Source: Planctomycetota bacterium
GTDB lineage: Bacteria > Planctomycetota > PLA2 > JAEUHO01
Assembly: GCA_028281445.1 (NCBI GenBank)
Contig: JANQJW010000070.1
Coordinates: 25,811-89,810 of the forward strand
Length of the DNA stretch: 64,000 bases
Direction of reading: 5' to 3'
Part shown: piece after piece, positions 1 to 9,318 of the stretch
Layout of the letters: every line of letters starts with the position of its first letter
Numbering within the stretch: position 1 is the first letter of the stretch
The notes under the pieces: model-generated
Database searches by the model: none
What the model was told of the DNA's origin: nothing
Seen by the model: the letters and a program-made list of their open reading frames with translations, nothing else
Program-made: the position numbers and the translations under genes

Positions 1-409
1 TCTTGCCGAAGCCCTTCAGCGCGCTCACCTTCTGTTCGCGCGCCGCAGCCTCGAGCTCGTCAAGGTTCGCTACGCCGAGCTCGGTCCAGAGCACCTTGAC
101 CTTCTTGGGGCCGATGCCGCGCAGCTTGAGCATCTCCGGGAGTCCGGGGGGGAAGCGCCCCTTGATCTCCTCGTGCTCGTCGGAGCGTCCGTCCCGGACG
201 AGCTCGGAAATCACCTTGGCGAGGCCCTTGCCGATGCCGTCGATCTTCGTCAGCGTGCCGGCCTGGACGGCCTCCTCGAGGTCGCCTTCGAAGTCGTCGA
301 CGCGGCGCATGCCGTTGCGGTACGCCATGATCTCGAACGTGTTCGCGTCCCCGATCTCCAGCAGGTCGCCCATTTCCTTGAGCGTGCGAACGACTTGGTC
401 CTTGTCCAC
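1..409 (-). CDS. polX: DNA polymerase X family protein, N-terminal part (partial)
   Basis: The reading frame enters from the left edge and starts at a GTG at 407-409, with AGGAG (416-420) 6 nt upstream. The first ~136 residues begin MDKDQVVRTLKEMGDLLEI and contain two helix-hairpin-helix stretches (IDGIGKGLAKVISEL and LRGIGPKKVKVLWTELGV). This is the N-terminal DNA-binding 8-kDa-like region of bacterial PolX enzymes, gap-filling polymerases with a PHP exonuclease domain. The polymerase and PHP domains lie outside the window, so a stand-alone HhH protein cannot be excluded. Confidence 0.75.
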   Translation of the reverse strand, partial: MDKDQVVRTLKEMGDLLEIGDANTFEIMAYRNGMRRVDDFEGDLEEAVQAGTLTKIDGIGKGLAKVISELVRDGRSDEHEEIKGRFPPGLPEMLKLRGIGPKKVKVLWTELGVANLDELEAAAREQKVSALKGFGK

Positions 410-490
410 GGCGATCTCCTCGGCGAAGCGGCGATCTTCGCAGGAGAGCGGGAAAGCGAAAACCCGCGACTGCCGGAGGCCAACCGTTTG

Positions 491-1036
491 TTACGCGGCT
501 GTCAGGCGCGGAAGAGCGCCTCGGGCGTCAGCTCGAAGCCGGGCAGTGCGTTTGAGCCAATGGGGGAAGTCCCCGGTAGCACGCCTCGGCACGTCGGCGT
601 ACCGCCCGCGATCGAAGACCTCGATCGTGCGGTTCTCGCGATCGACGAGCCAGACCTCTTCGACCCCCTTGTCCAGGAGCCGGATGCGCTTGACGTTGCG
701 GTCGCGACCGCGCGTCGGAGGAGACAGGACCTCGACGACCAGGAGGGGTGGAGGCAGCGCCTCGAAGTCGACGTCGTCGTCAAGGGGTTCACGCCACACG
801 ACCACGTCGGGCTGATAGACGTTGAACTCGTCCACATGGATGTCCAATGGCGCCATGCCCATGCGGCGTGCGCCAACGATCGACTTCAGCCTCTCGGCCA
901 ACTCGAGCGCGATCCGTTGATGGCCGAACGCCGGGCTGGGCTCGCACACGAGCGCCCCCTCGACCAGTTGGGCCGGAAAGCCCTCGGGGAGAAGCGCGAA
1001 CTCCTTACGTGTGTAGAGGCCGGTCATGATCGCCAT
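491..1036 (-). CDS. Uma2 family endonuclease (DUF820)
   Basis: A 181-residue protein with the Uma2/DUF820 pattern: HQRIALELAERL near the N-terminus, then YQPDVVVW, then LLVVEVLSPPTRGRDR, and KRIRLLDKGVEEVWLVD. The D of QPDVVVW, the E of VVEVLSP and the following K make a PD-(D/E)XK nuclease-like active site. Family members are abundant in cyanobacteria and planctomycetes. Their biological role is poorly known, although a restriction-like fold is established. No strong Shine-Dalgarno site precedes the ATG; a second ATG three codons in is equally possible. It is a single gene facing away from the next one. Confidence 0.85.
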   Translation of the reverse strand: MAIMTGLYTRKEFALLPEGFPAQLVEGALVCEPSPAFGHQRIALELAERLKSIVGARRMGMAPLDIHVDEFNVYQPDVVVWREPLDDDVDFEALPPPLLVVEVLSPPTRGRDRNVKRIRLLDKGVEEVWLVDRENRTIEVFDRGRYADVPRRATGDFPHWLKRTARLRADARGALPRLTAA

Positions 1037-1116
1037 GGAGTGTACCCGCGCCGGTTCCCAGCCTGGTCACGCCGGATATCCTCGGCCGCACGTGCCTGGC
1101 CGTCGTTTGGAGAAGC

Positions 1117-2292
1117 ATGCGTATCGCCATCGGGCTGCTTGTTCTCGCGTATGCGGCGCCGGTCTCTGCGGACTACGACGAAACCGAGCGGCGGCTGAAG
1201 GCCGTCGGTGTCGACGAAGCGCTGCGCAAGCGCATTCACGCGGCCATCGATCGTGCCGTCGTGTTCCTTGTCGATTCGCAGGGCAAGCGCGGCTCGTGGA
1301 TGCCGCACAGGGCCGGCATGCGATCGTGGCGAACAGGCGTGACGGCTCTCTGCGCGCTCGCCTTGCGCCACGCCGGCACACCGGCGACGCGCGAGCCGGT
1401 CAAGAAGGCCCTGCGCTATCTGATGGGCCCTGACGGCAAGGGGCACAAGCGCGTCTTGAGCGGGGTCTACACCGGCGGTATCACGGTCATGCTATTGATG
1501 GCCGACCGCAGTCACCCCGATGTGGTGCGAGAGGTCACGCGGCGGATGGCGGAGTGCCAGCGCAAGCACAGCGGCTGGTGGGGGTACACGCTCTATCCCA
1601 ACGGCGCGTCCGCGCAGAGCACGGTCCAGACCGACATCTCGAATCTCTCGACTTCCCAATTCGGTGCCCTCGGACTCTGGGCGGGCGCGCGGACGGGGGC
1701 AGCGGTCTCGCCTGCCGTCTGGCGGCGCGTGCTCGAGGGCATGATCCGCGCGCAGACGCCCAAGGGTTCCTGGAACTACTTCCCGAGGCCCAAGGACCTT
1801 GCCGGCCGCTACGCCACCGGGGTGTTCATGGGAATCGCCAATCTGGTGTTGGCGGAGCAAGCGCTGAAGCCCGTTCTCGCGGCGGATCGCGAGCTCGCGA
1901 AGAAGACGATGGCTGCGCGACTCCGGGCGATGAGGGTGCTGCGGCGCGAGGGTCGGGCCTTCCTCGAGAGCTTCGAACCGGGCGTGACGGCAGCGCACAC
2001 GTCCGGCTACTACACGCTCTACGCCCTGGAGAAGGCTTGTCTGTTCCTAGGCATCGAGAACCTCGGGGACGTACCGTGGTACCGGTCAGGTGCGCTCACG
2101 TTGCTCGATCGGCAGAACGCCGACGGCAGCTGGTCTCCAGGCGGCAAGGAGCGGCGTGCAAGCGTGAAGGCGCGGCGCGACTACGTCGCCACGGCATTCG
2201 CGCTGCTGTTCCTGCTGCGGTCGTCCGAGGTCTACCGGCCCATCACACCCAGTCCCGTCGACGGGAAGCGGCCAGTCGTGACAGGGAAGTAG
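1117..2292 (+). CDS. Secreted prenyltransferase/squalene-oxidase repeat protein
   Basis: A 391-residue protein with an N-terminal signal peptide (MRIAIGLLVLAYAAPVSA). The body consists of alpha/alpha-barrel repeats of the terpenoid cyclase/prenyltransferase type, for example AIDRAVVFLVDSQGKRGSW, GMIRAQTPKGSWNYF and ALTLLDRQNADGSWSPGG, each carrying the Q...G.W signature. Many such exported proteins occur in planctomycetes. They lack the Asp-rich catalytic motif of true squalene-hopene cyclases, and I see no DxDD here, so an enzymatic role is doubtful. It may be a binding scaffold. It ends one base before the stop of the convergent neighbour. Confidence 0.8.
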   Translation: MRIAIGLLVLAYAAPVSADYDETERRLKAVGVDEALRKRIHAAIDRAVVFLVDSQGKRGSWMPHRAGMRSWRTGVTALCALALRHAGTPATREPVKKALRYLMGPDGKGHKRVLSGVYTGGITVMLLMADRSHPDVVREVTRRMAECQRKHSGWWGYTLYPNGASAQSTVQTDISNLSTSQFGALGLWAGARTGAAVSPAVWRRVLEGMIRAQTPKGSWNYFPRPKDLAGRYATGVFMGIANLVLAEQALKPVLAADRELAKKTMAARLRAMRVLRREGRAFLESFEPGVTAAHTSGYYTLYALEKACLFLGIENLGDVPWYRSGALTLLDRQNADGSWSPGGKERRASVKARRDYVATAFALLFLLRSSEVYRPITPSPVDGKRPVVTGK

Positions 2293-2781
2293 CTAGCTCT
2301 TCGGCTTGATGCCGACCCAGTACTCCATGACCGAGCCCTCGCCCTCCATGTTCCAGCGCTCGTCGTAGAGCTCGACGTCGCCCTCGCCGTTGCCGACGTA
2401 GTCCGAGTTCGGGAGCCACTCGTCGTAGATGGCGCGGATCGTGTCGCCGAAACCCATCATGTGGCCGTGATGCTCGAACACGGCGTACGTCGAGGCCGCG
2501 GTCTCTACCGCCTCCATGCCGTCGGGCACCTCGGCGTCGGGGCCGACGGGCGCTCCGGCGATGTATTCGCACTCTTCCGGGTCGTCGGCCGCAAACCACG
2601 TGTACCCGTAGAGCACGCTGCGGTCCGTGGCGTCGATCTCGGCGAGCCGAGGATGCAGCGCACCCCACGTGGGTCCCACGACCTCGCCCGCGTTGCTGTC
2701 CGGCAGGCGGCCGTTGCGGAAACGGCAGCGCAGCCCGATCAAGCGCAGTGCCGGCTTCTCTTCGATGCGTACAGGATCCAT
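2293..2781 (-). CDS. GyrI-like / effector-binding domain protein
   Basis: A 162-residue protein starting at ATG 2781 with GGAGG 5 nt upstream. It opens with the typical phrase RIEEKPALRLIGLRCRF and has AASTYAVFEHHGHM, DTIRAIYDEWLPNSDY and the closing MEYWVGIKPKS. These are marks of the SRPBCC-like GyrI/AraC effector-binding fold, in which proteins bind small hydrophobic ligands or interact with gyrase. No DNA-binding domain is attached, so it is a stand-alone ligand-binding protein. It is the last of three small minus-strand genes; the gap to the next upstream gene is 19 nt. Confidence 0.8.
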   Translation of the reverse strand: MDPVRIEEKPALRLIGLRCRFRNGRLPDSNAGEVVGPTWGALHPRLAEIDATDRSVLYGYTWFAADDPEECEYIAGAPVGPDAEVPDGMEAVETAASTYAVFEHHGHMMGFGDTIRAIYDEWLPNSDYVGNGEGDVELYDERWNMEGEGSVMEYWVGIKPKS

Positions 2782-2800
2782 GGTTCCTCCCGGCACCGGT

Positions 2801-3040
2801 CTACCACTGACGCGTGGGCGCAAACAAGTCCAGCCAGCCGCACTTGCGGCAACGGTGGGCCTCGACCCGCATCTGGGGCTTCTCCCCAAGCTTCGTGATG
2901 CCAAGCCAGTTGAACTGCGGTTCGCCGCCGACCCAGGCCGTGATGCGGCGGCTGCTGCCCACGCCCTCATCGAGCAGGAAGCCCTCGGACATCCTTCCCC
3001 CGCAGCGCAGGCACTCGAGACTCGTCGACTTGGTTGCCAT
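2801..3040 (-). CDS. Small zinc-ribbon protein (PF20097-like)
   Basis: A 79-residue protein that begins MATKSTSLECLRCGGRMSEG and ends AHRCRKCGWLDLFAP. The two CxxC pairs (LECLRC and HRCRKC) form a zinc ribbon around a Trp/Gly-rich beta segment (ITAWVGGEPQFNWLG). This matches small 'PF20097 family' proteins of unknown role. The ATG is preceded by GGAG. It probably forms a transcription unit with the gene downstream (19 nt gap). Confidence 0.75.
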   Translation of the reverse strand: MATKSTSLECLRCGGRMSEGFLLDEGVGSSRRITAWVGGEPQFNWLGITKLGEKPQMRVEAHRCRKCGWLDLFAPTRQW

Positions 3041-3069
3041 GGGTTGCTCCGTCTGGGCGCGGCACCACT

Positions 3070-3552
3070 CTACGATCCCCACCAAGGCCAGGCCTTGCCG
3101 AGCCATGCGTTCACGAGCGAGAAGGCAGCGACCGCCAACAGGAGTGGGTCCTTCACGCCCGGACGCCCGCTCAGGCGCCACGCCACGAGGGCCGCGAGCA
3201 GCAGCGTCTGCGCCCACACGAACGCGTAGTAGATGTGCCACTCCGTGAGCATGGTCATCGTGCGGGAGGGGACGGCCGCCTCGAACGCCGTCTGCACGGT
3301 GTGGCCGCCGATCAGGACCCACCACGCGATGGGGGCGACACGTGCATACTCGGGGAACGTGATGCTGTAGCTCGTCTGGCCGCTGAAGAAGATCCAACCG
3401 ACTTGGAACAGCACGCCGGGCAGCGCCCACAGCGCGACCCACCCCGCGCCCGCGGCGAGCCGCGGCCACCATCCGTCGAAGTTCCGGAAGTGGAAGTACG
3501 CCAGCGCCGCCAGGACGAACGGAACCGCGGGCAGGACGAGGAGGAAGGACAC
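3070..3552 (-). CDS. Hypothetical multi-pass membrane protein
   Basis: A 160-residue protein with a GTG start. It has four hydrophobic segments: about residues 3-20 (LLVLPAVPFVLAALAYF), 33-55, 75-92 and 108-126 (HIYYAFVWAQTLLLAALVAW), with a fifth weaker one near the C-terminus. It is Trp-rich. I recognise no family. It lies between the glutamate dehydrogenase gene (33 nt upstream) and the zinc-ribbon gene in the same direction, and could be co-transcribed with either. Confidence 0.65.
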   Translation of the reverse strand: MSFLLVLPAVPFVLAALAYFHFRNFDGWWPRLAAGAGWVALWALPGVLFQVGWIFFSGQTSYSITFPEYARVAPIAWWVLIGGHTVQTAFEAAVPSRTMTMLTEWHIYYAFVWAQTLLLAALVAWRLSGRPGVKDPLLLAVAAFSLVNAWLGKAWPWWGS

Positions 3553-3585
3553 GGCGCGGCAGCGTATCGCGGCGCGTGTGGGTGC

Positions 3586-6500
3586 CTACCCGATCATCGC
3601 CTTGAGCTGCCGGTTCGCCACAGCGAGCATGGCGAGGTCGGTCGTCGCATGCGACTGCAACTCCGACAGCAGGGCATCCGTTCGCGTCACGAGCGTCTTG
3701 CGACTCTCGGTCCACGCCTCGATGGCCTCGTCCGCGGTGCGGTTGCCGCCCGGCGCCGTCAGGACTCGCTTGGTGAGCTCGATCTGGTGGGCGTCGAGGT
3801 CGTCGCGCAACGACGTGACGGCCAGCTTGTCCCAGGCCGTGTCCGAAGCCAGGTTGCCCGAAGCGCGACGGAGCCAGTGGAAGCCGAACCGCGTACCGAT
3901 GGTCCAGTACATTTTCGCTACGTGCGGAACGTCGAGGGACTTGGCTCGTGCGACGCCGACGATGTCGCACGCCGGCGCGAGGTAGCGCAGCGGCGCGATG
4001 CGGCGTGCAAGGGCCGGAGGTGCGCCCTCGGCGACCAGCTCCGCCGCTCGCGCTTCGAGCAGGTCTCGCTGGGCGTCGTCCAGAAAGTCCTCGAGCTGCG
4101 CGATGAGGGTCTGCACGCCTTCGCTGTAGGCTTCGAGCTCCTGTCCGATGTCCAGCGGCTGGCTACCGTGGCGCAGGAACCAGATCGTCCCGCGCTCGAT
4201 GAGTCGCCCGCACTCGGCGAGCAGCGTGGCCTGCACCGAGGCCGGCACGACGTTGTCCAGCGCCTCGACCTCGTGCCAGAGATCGGGCAGCTCGAAGAGC
4301 TGGCGGCTGATCAGGTAGGCACGCGCAATGGCGCACGTCTGCATGCCGGTTGTCTCTTGCACCTCGTGCGCGAACACGATGCCGACGCGGTTCACGATGT
4401 CGTTCGTGACCAGCGTGGCCACGATCTCGCGGCGCAGCCGGTGTTCGGCGATGCGGTCGGGGTAGCGTTCGCGCAGCTGCGCGGGGAAGTAGCGCTGCAG
4501 GACCTCGCCGACGTCGGGGTCGTCCGGCAGGTTGGACGCCAGCAGCGAGTCGTAGAGCTCCATCTTCGCGTAGGCCAGCAGCACGGAGATCTCGGGGCGC
4601 GTCAGGCCGAGACCGCGCGCCATGCGCTCGGCCAGGGCTTCGTCGTCCGGTAGGAACTCGATGCGCCGGTCGAGGCGTCCCTCGCGTTCGAGTCGGCGCA
4701 TCAGGCGGCCCAGCCGGTCGAGCAGATGGGCGCCGAGGTCCTGCGTGACCGTGATGCTCTGCGTCTGCAGGTAGTTGTCCCGCAGCACGAGCGTGCCGAC
4801 CTCGTCCGTCATGGCTTCGAGCAGCTCGTTGCGCTGCTTGCGCGTGAGGTCGCCATCGCGCTCGACCTCGCCGATGAGGATCTTGATGTTGACCTCGTGG
4901 TCCGAACAGTCCACGCCGGCCGAGTTGTCGATTGCGTCCGTGTTGATGCGACCGCCGCCCAAGGCGTACTCGATGCGCGCGCGCTGCGTGAAGCCGAGAT
5001 TGGCGCCCTCGCCGACCACCTGGGCACCCACCTCCGTGGCGTCGATCCGCAGCGAGTCGTTCGCCCGATCGCCGACCTGTGTGTCGACCTCGTCGCTGGC
5101 GCGCACGTAGGTCCCGATGCCGCCGAGCCACAGCAGCTCCGCCTGTGTCGTGAGCAGGCTGCGGATCAGGGCGCTGGGCGTCACGTGTTCGCCTTCCAGG
5201 CCGAACCGCGCCCGCATGGCGTCGGAGACCGGGATGCGCTTGGCGCTGCGCGGCCATACGCCGCCGCCGTCGGAGATGAGCTTGCGGTCGTAGTCGTCCC
5301 ACGTCGAACCCTGCAGCTCGAACAGGCGTTTGCGCTCGGCGAACGAGGTCGCCGCATCCGGCTCCGGATCCACGAAGATGTGCATGTGGTTGAACGCGCC
5401 GATCAGACGGATGTGCTCGGAGAGCAGCATGCCGTTGCCGAAGACGTCGCCACCCATGTCGCCGACACCGACGACCGTGAAGTCCTCGCTCTGGATGTCC
5501 TTGCCGACCTCGCGGAAGTGGCGCTTCACCGACTCCCAAGCGCCCTTGGCCGTGATGCCCATGGCCTTGTGGTCGTATCCCGCCGAGCCGCCCGAGGCGA
5601 AGGCGTCATCGAGCCAGAAGCCGTACTTCTCCGACATGTCGTTGGCGATGTCGGAGAACGTCGCCGTGCCCTTGTCGGCGGCGACGACGAGGTAGGGGTC
5701 GTCCCCGTCGTGGCGCACGACGTCCTTCGGCGGAACGACATCGTCACCGACGCGATTGTCCGTCAGGTCCAGCAGCCCGGCCATCAGCATGCGGTAGCAG
5801 GCGACGACTTCCCCTTGAAGCGCCGTGTAGTTCTCCGGCGGCTGCTTGACCACGAAGCCGCCCTTGGAGCCGACCGGGACGATGACGGCGTTCTTCACCA
5901 TCTGGGCCTTCATCAGGCCGAGAATCTCGGTGCGGAAGTCCTCGCGGCGATCCGACCACCGGATGCCACCGCGTGCGACCTTCCCGCCGCGGAGGTGGAC
6001 GCCCTCCATGCGCGGCGAGCAGACGAAGATCTCGTACAGCGGCCGCGGCTTGGGCAGGTTGTCGATCCGGCCGGACTCGAGCTTCACGGCCATATAGGGC
6101 TTGGGTTGGTCGTGAACGTCCCGCTGGAAGTAGTTCGTGCGCAGCGATGCGTCGATGACGTTGAGGAACGCGCGCAGGATCCGATCCTCGTCCAGGTTCG
6201 GTACGTCCTCGAGCAGCATCTCGATCTTCTCTTTGACCGTAGCTGCGTCGAGATCCCGGTCGCCCGTGTGCTCAGGATCGAAGCGGATGCGGAACAGGTC
6301 GACGAGTAGGCGTGCGGCGCCCGGGTTGGCCGCCAGTGTCTCTTCCATGTACTGCTGCGAGAACGCGATGCGCGCTTGGAGCAGGAACTTGCAGTACATG
6401 CGGAGCGCCGCCACGCCGCGGGCCGAGACGTGCGCGCGCATGACGAGTTGGTTGAAGCCGTCGTTCTCGACCTCCTTGCGCCATACACCGTGGAAGGCCT

Positions 6501-8379
6501 CGTGCAGCCGCTCGCGAATGGCGGGAACGTCGATCGTCGAGCCGTCCCGCGCCCGCAGCGCGAAATCCCGGATCCAGATCGACTGCGTCAGGTCCGCAGG
6601 CCGCACGCGGTAGGGGACCTCGCGGAGCACCTGGAACCCCATGTTCTCGAGCATCGGCAGCACGTCGGAGAGCGGCGTCTCCGAGCCGGCGGTGTAGAGC
6701 TTGAAGTGCACCTCGTCGTCGGCGGCTTCGATCGGACGGTAGAGGTTGAGCGCCACGTCGCGGGTGGTCAGCGCCTCTTCGATGCGGGCGATGTCGCTGA
6801 CCGCGATCGCCTCCGTGAAGTGGTCGCGATAGCTCGCCGGGAACGCGGTCCCGAAGCGGCGGAGGTGGCGGGTCGCTGTCTTCTCGTCGTACGCCTCGAC
6901 GAGTGCGTGTTCGAGCTGGTCCTTCCACGAACGGCCGGCTTCGATAATGCGCGACTCGATGAGCTGCGCGTCGAACGGCGGGACCGTGCCGTTGCTGGCC
7001 TGCACGATCATGTGCAGGCGTGCGTGCGCCGAGTCGCTCAGGCGCGTGTCGAGTCCCGTTACCTGGCCGTCGAGCGACGACTCGAGGATCTCCTGGATGC
7101 GCTTGCGCAGGTCGGTGTCGTACTGGTCGCGCGGGATGTAGACGAGACACGAGACGAAGCGCTGGAACGGATCCACCCGGTGAAAGAAGGCGAGCCGCCG
7201 GCGCTCCTGCAGGTGCAGGATCCCCAGGGTGATCTTCTTCAGCTCTTCGAGCGGCGTCTGGTAGAGCTCGTCGCGCGGGTAGGTATCGAGGATGTGCGCG
7301 AGCGTGCGCGCGTCGTAGCTGCTCGAATGGAAGCCGGCCTGCTCCTGTACCGCGGAGACCTTCCGGCGCAGGATCGGAATCTGGTTCGGCGTCCGGCCGT
7401 AGGCGCGCGAGGTGAATAGCCCGATGAACAGGTGCTCGCCGACGACGTTGCCTTGCTCGTCGTAGGCCTTCACGCCGATGCCGTCCATCGGCACAGGGCG
7501 GTGCACCAGCGAGCGGCGATTCGTCTTGGTGATGCGGAGCAGTTTGGAGCGGTCCAGCTCCGCCGGCCGGCGTCCGCCGGTGAGAATGCCGTCGAAGACG
7601 CTGGCCAGCTCGTCACGCAGGATGCCCAGTCCGGTGCCGGGCTTCACGCGGGCGGTCTCGCCCTCGAATTCGTACTGCCGGTACCCGAGGAAGCTGAAGT
7701 GGTTGTCCGTCAGCCAGTGCAGGAACGCTTCGGCTTCCGTCACGTCTTTGCTGTGTCCGTTGTCGAGGTTCCCGATCAGAGACGTGCAGCGATCGCACAT
7801 CGGGCCGAAGTCCTCGACGGCGGCACGGACCTCTGTCAGCACGCGCTGCAGGCCGGTGCGAATGCGGTCTAGATCTTCCTCCGGCTGCTCGGTCACCTGA
7901 AAGTGCATGAACGCTTCACGCTGGGAATCCGGGTGCCCGTCGATCTTGGGCTTCAGCGTCTTGAGGGTCCCATCGACATCTCGTTCCACCTCGACGATGG
8001 GGTGGATCGCAAGGTGCACTTCGCCCGCGCTCTCGTTGAGATACGCCGCGACCGAGTCGAAGAGGAACGGCAGGTCTTCCATGACCAGCTCGAGGATCGT
8101 GTGCCGCGAGTGCCAGCCGTTCTCGTCTACGCGCGGGTTGTACACGCGCACCAGCGACTCGCCCGCCGTGCGCGTCGCCCCGAGCTTCCACAGCGAGAGC
8201 GCGGCGCCGTAGAGGTCGTCGGTTGAGTGATTTTCCACATCCTCTGGCGCGGCGTTGGCCAGGAACTGGCGCACGAAGCGCTCGGACGTCTCCGCCTCCT
8301 GCGGATCCAGCCGGCTGCGAATGCGAGCCGCCACGTCCTCGATGATGTCGCCCTTCCGGTCCAACGCGCCAGTCGCCAT
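3586..8379 (-). CDS. NAD-specific glutamate dehydrogenase, large (180-kDa) class
   Basis: A 1597-residue protein (ATG 8379 with AGGAGG upstream; an upstream in-frame start at 8463 lacks one). It oxidatively deaminates glutamate to 2-oxoglutarate with NAD+. The N-terminal ~700 residues are the ACT-rich regulatory part, with phrases such as VMEDLPFLFDSV and SFLGYRQYEFEG. The catalytic domain follows: residues ~800-830 contain ARGGIRWSDRREDFRTE and MKAQMVKNAVIVPVGSKGGF (substrate-binding lysines), and ~970 contains GVGDMGGDVFGNGM (dinucleotide loop). The C-terminal ~500 residues are the helical domain seen in this class. Length matches Streptomyces/Pseudomonas-type enzymes. It is transcribed divergently from a formate/nitrite-type transporter. 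Confidence 0.95.
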   Translation of the reverse strand: MATGALDRKGDIIEDVAARIRSRLDPQEAETSERFVRQFLANAAPEDVENHSTDDLYGAALSLWKLGATRTAGESLVRVYNPRVDENGWHSRHTILELVMEDLPFLFDSVAAYLNESAGEVHLAIHPIVEVERDVDGTLKTLKPKIDGHPDSQREAFMHFQVTEQPEEDLDRIRTGLQRVLTEVRAAVEDFGPMCDRCTSLIGNLDNGHSKDVTEAEAFLHWLTDNHFSFLGYRQYEFEGETARVKPGTGLGILRDELASVFDGILTGGRRPAELDRSKLLRITKTNRRSLVHRPVPMDGIGVKAYDEQGNVVGEHLFIGLFTSRAYGRTPNQIPILRRKVSAVQEQAGFHSSSYDARTLAHILDTYPRDELYQTPLEELKKITLGILHLQERRRLAFFHRVDPFQRFVSCLVYIPRDQYDTDLRKRIQEILESSLDGQVTGLDTRLSDSAHARLHMIVQASNGTVPPFDAQLIESRIIEAGRSWKDQLEHALVEAYDEKTATRHLRRFGTAFPASYRDHFTEAIAVSDIARIEEALTTRDVALNLYRPIEAADDEVHFKLYTAGSETPLSDVLPMLENMGFQVLREVPYRVRPADLTQSIWIRDFALRARDGSTIDVPAIRERLHEAFHGVWRKEVENDGFNQLVMRAHVSARGVAALRMYCKFLLQARIAFSQQYMEETLAANPGAARLLVDLFRIRFDPEHTGDRDLDAATVKEKIEMLLEDVPNLDEDRILRAFLNVIDASLRTNYFQRDVHDQPKPYMAVKLESGRIDNLPKPRPLYEIFVCSPRMEGVHLRGGKVARGGIRWSDRREDFRTEILGLMKAQMVKNAVIVPVGSKGGFVVKQPPENYTALQGEVVACYRMLMAGLLDLTDNRVGDDVVPPKDVVRHDGDDPYLVVAADKGTATFSDIANDMSEKYGFWLDDAFASGGSAGYDHKAMGITAKGAWESVKRHFREVGKDIQSEDFTVVGVGDMGGDVFGNGMLLSEHIRLIGAFNHMHIFVDPEPDAATSFAERKRLFELQGSTWDDYDRKLISDGGGVWPRSAKRIPVSDAMRARFGLEGEHVTPSALIRSLLTTQAELLWLGGIGTYVRASDEVDTQVGDRANDSLRIDATEVGAQVVGEGANLGFTQRARIEYALGGGRINTDAIDNSAGVDCSDHEVNIKILIGEVERDGDLTRKQRNELLEAMTDEVGTLVLRDNYLQTQSITVTQDLGAHLLDRLGRLMRRLEREGRLDRRIEFLPDDEALAERMARGLGLTRPEISVLLAYAKMELYDSLLASNLPDDPDVGEVLQRYFPAQLRERYPDRIAEHRLRREIVATLVTNDIVNRVGIVFAHEVQETTGMQTCAIARAYLISRQLFELPDLWHEVEALDNVVPASVQATLLAECGRLIERGTIWFLRHGSQPLDIGQELEAYSEGVQTLIAQLEDFLDDAQRDLLEARAAELVAEGAPPALARRIAPLRYLAPACDIVGVARAKSLDVPHVAKMYWTIGTRFGFHWLRRASGNLASDTAWDKLAVTSLRDDLDAHQIELTKRVLTAPGGNRTADEAIEAWTESRKTLVTRTDALLSELQSHATTDLAMLAVANRQLKAMIG

Positions 8380-8502
8380 GACGAGCCTCCTGGTGGGATT
8401 CTCACAGCGCGGACTATCCTCTGCGTGAAACGTGAGTAAAGAGGTGTGCAGGGAGTGATTCATGAGGACGCAGCAACCTCCGCGGGCGGAACGGAGAGTC
8501 CC

Positions 8503-9318
8503 GTGAGCGAGTACCGCGTCGACTCGCTGTTACCCCCCGAGATGGCCCGCAAGGCCGAAGCCGTAGGCGAGGCAAAGGCCACCATGGCCTGGCGTCCGCT
8601 CTTCGCGCTCGCCGTCCTGGCGGGCGCCTTCATCGCGCTGGGGGCGGTGTTCGCGACGACGGTGGTGACGGGCGGCACGGCGTTCGGCCCGACCCGGCTG
8701 ATGGGCGGCGTCGTCTTTTCCCTCGGCCTCATCCTCGTCGTGGTGGGCGGGGCCGAGCTGTTCACCGGCAACAACCTTATCGTGATGGCGTGGGCGAGCC
8801 GGCGCGTCAAGGCCGCCGCGTTGCTGCGCAACTGGGGCATCGTCTACACCGGGAACTTCGTGGGGGCCGTCGGCACAGCCTTGCTCGTGCTGCTTGCGGG
8901 CCATCACAAGCAGGCCTGGGGCCAGGTGGGAGACACCGCGCTTCAGATCGCCGAGGTCAAGATGTCCATGACTTTCATGGAGGCCTTTGCGCGCGGTGTT
9001 CTCTGCAACGCGCTCGTCTGCCTGGCGGTGTGGCTCAGCTTCAGCGCGCGCACCACGGTCGGGAAGGTCGCCGTGGTCGTGCCGCCGATCGCCGCCTTCG
9101 TGGCCTGCGGATTCGAGCACTGCGTGGCGAACATGTACTTCGTCCCGGTCGCACAGGGGATCACCTACGTGGAGGAAGGTGCCGTCGCCGAGGCCATCGG
9201 GTGGGGACCCTTCCTCACGAAAAACCTGGTGCCCGTGACGCTGGGCAACATTGTCGGCGGCGCGTTGCTTGTGGGCGCCGTCTACACGCTGGTCTACCGG
9301 CCGTCCAAGGAAGGCTAG
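8503..9318 (+). CDS. Formate/nitrite transporter family protein (FocA/NirC-like)
   Basis: A 271-residue, six-helix membrane protein. It opens with the family's LLPPEMARKAEAVGEAKA and shows VVVGGAELFTGNNLIVMAW (the E.FTGN signature), NWGIVYTGNFVGAVGTALL, CNALVCLAVWLSF and GFEHCVANMYFVP (central-pore histidine). It forms a pentameric channel for formate, nitrite or hydrosulfide; the substrate cannot be told from sequence. GTG 8503 is chosen because of GGAGAG just upstream and because family proteins start near this motif; another GTG at 8446 would add 19 residues. It is divergent from the glutamate dehydrogenase gene. Confidence 0.9.
   Translation: MSEYRVDSLLPPEMARKAEAVGEAKATMAWRPLFALAVLAGAFIALGAVFATTVVTGGTAFGPTRLMGGVVFSLGLILVVVGGAELFTGNNLIVMAWASRRVKAAALLRNWGIVYTGNFVGAVGTALLVLLAGHHKQAWGQVGDTALQIAEVKMSMTFMEAFARGVLCNALVCLAVWLSFSARTTVGKVAVVVPPIAAFVACGFEHCVANMYFVPVAQGITYVEEGAVAEAIGWGPFLTKNLVPVTLGNIVGGALLVGAVYTLVYRPSKEG

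Noticed and set aside
4726..6309. Long open frame (527 codons) antisense to the glutamate dehydrogenase gene, and similar ones at 6376-7419 and 3034-4653
   Set aside because: These are GC-rich shadow frames. The protein wording is low-complexity (runs of R, V, D and L) with no motifs, while the opposite strand encodes an unmistakable enzyme.
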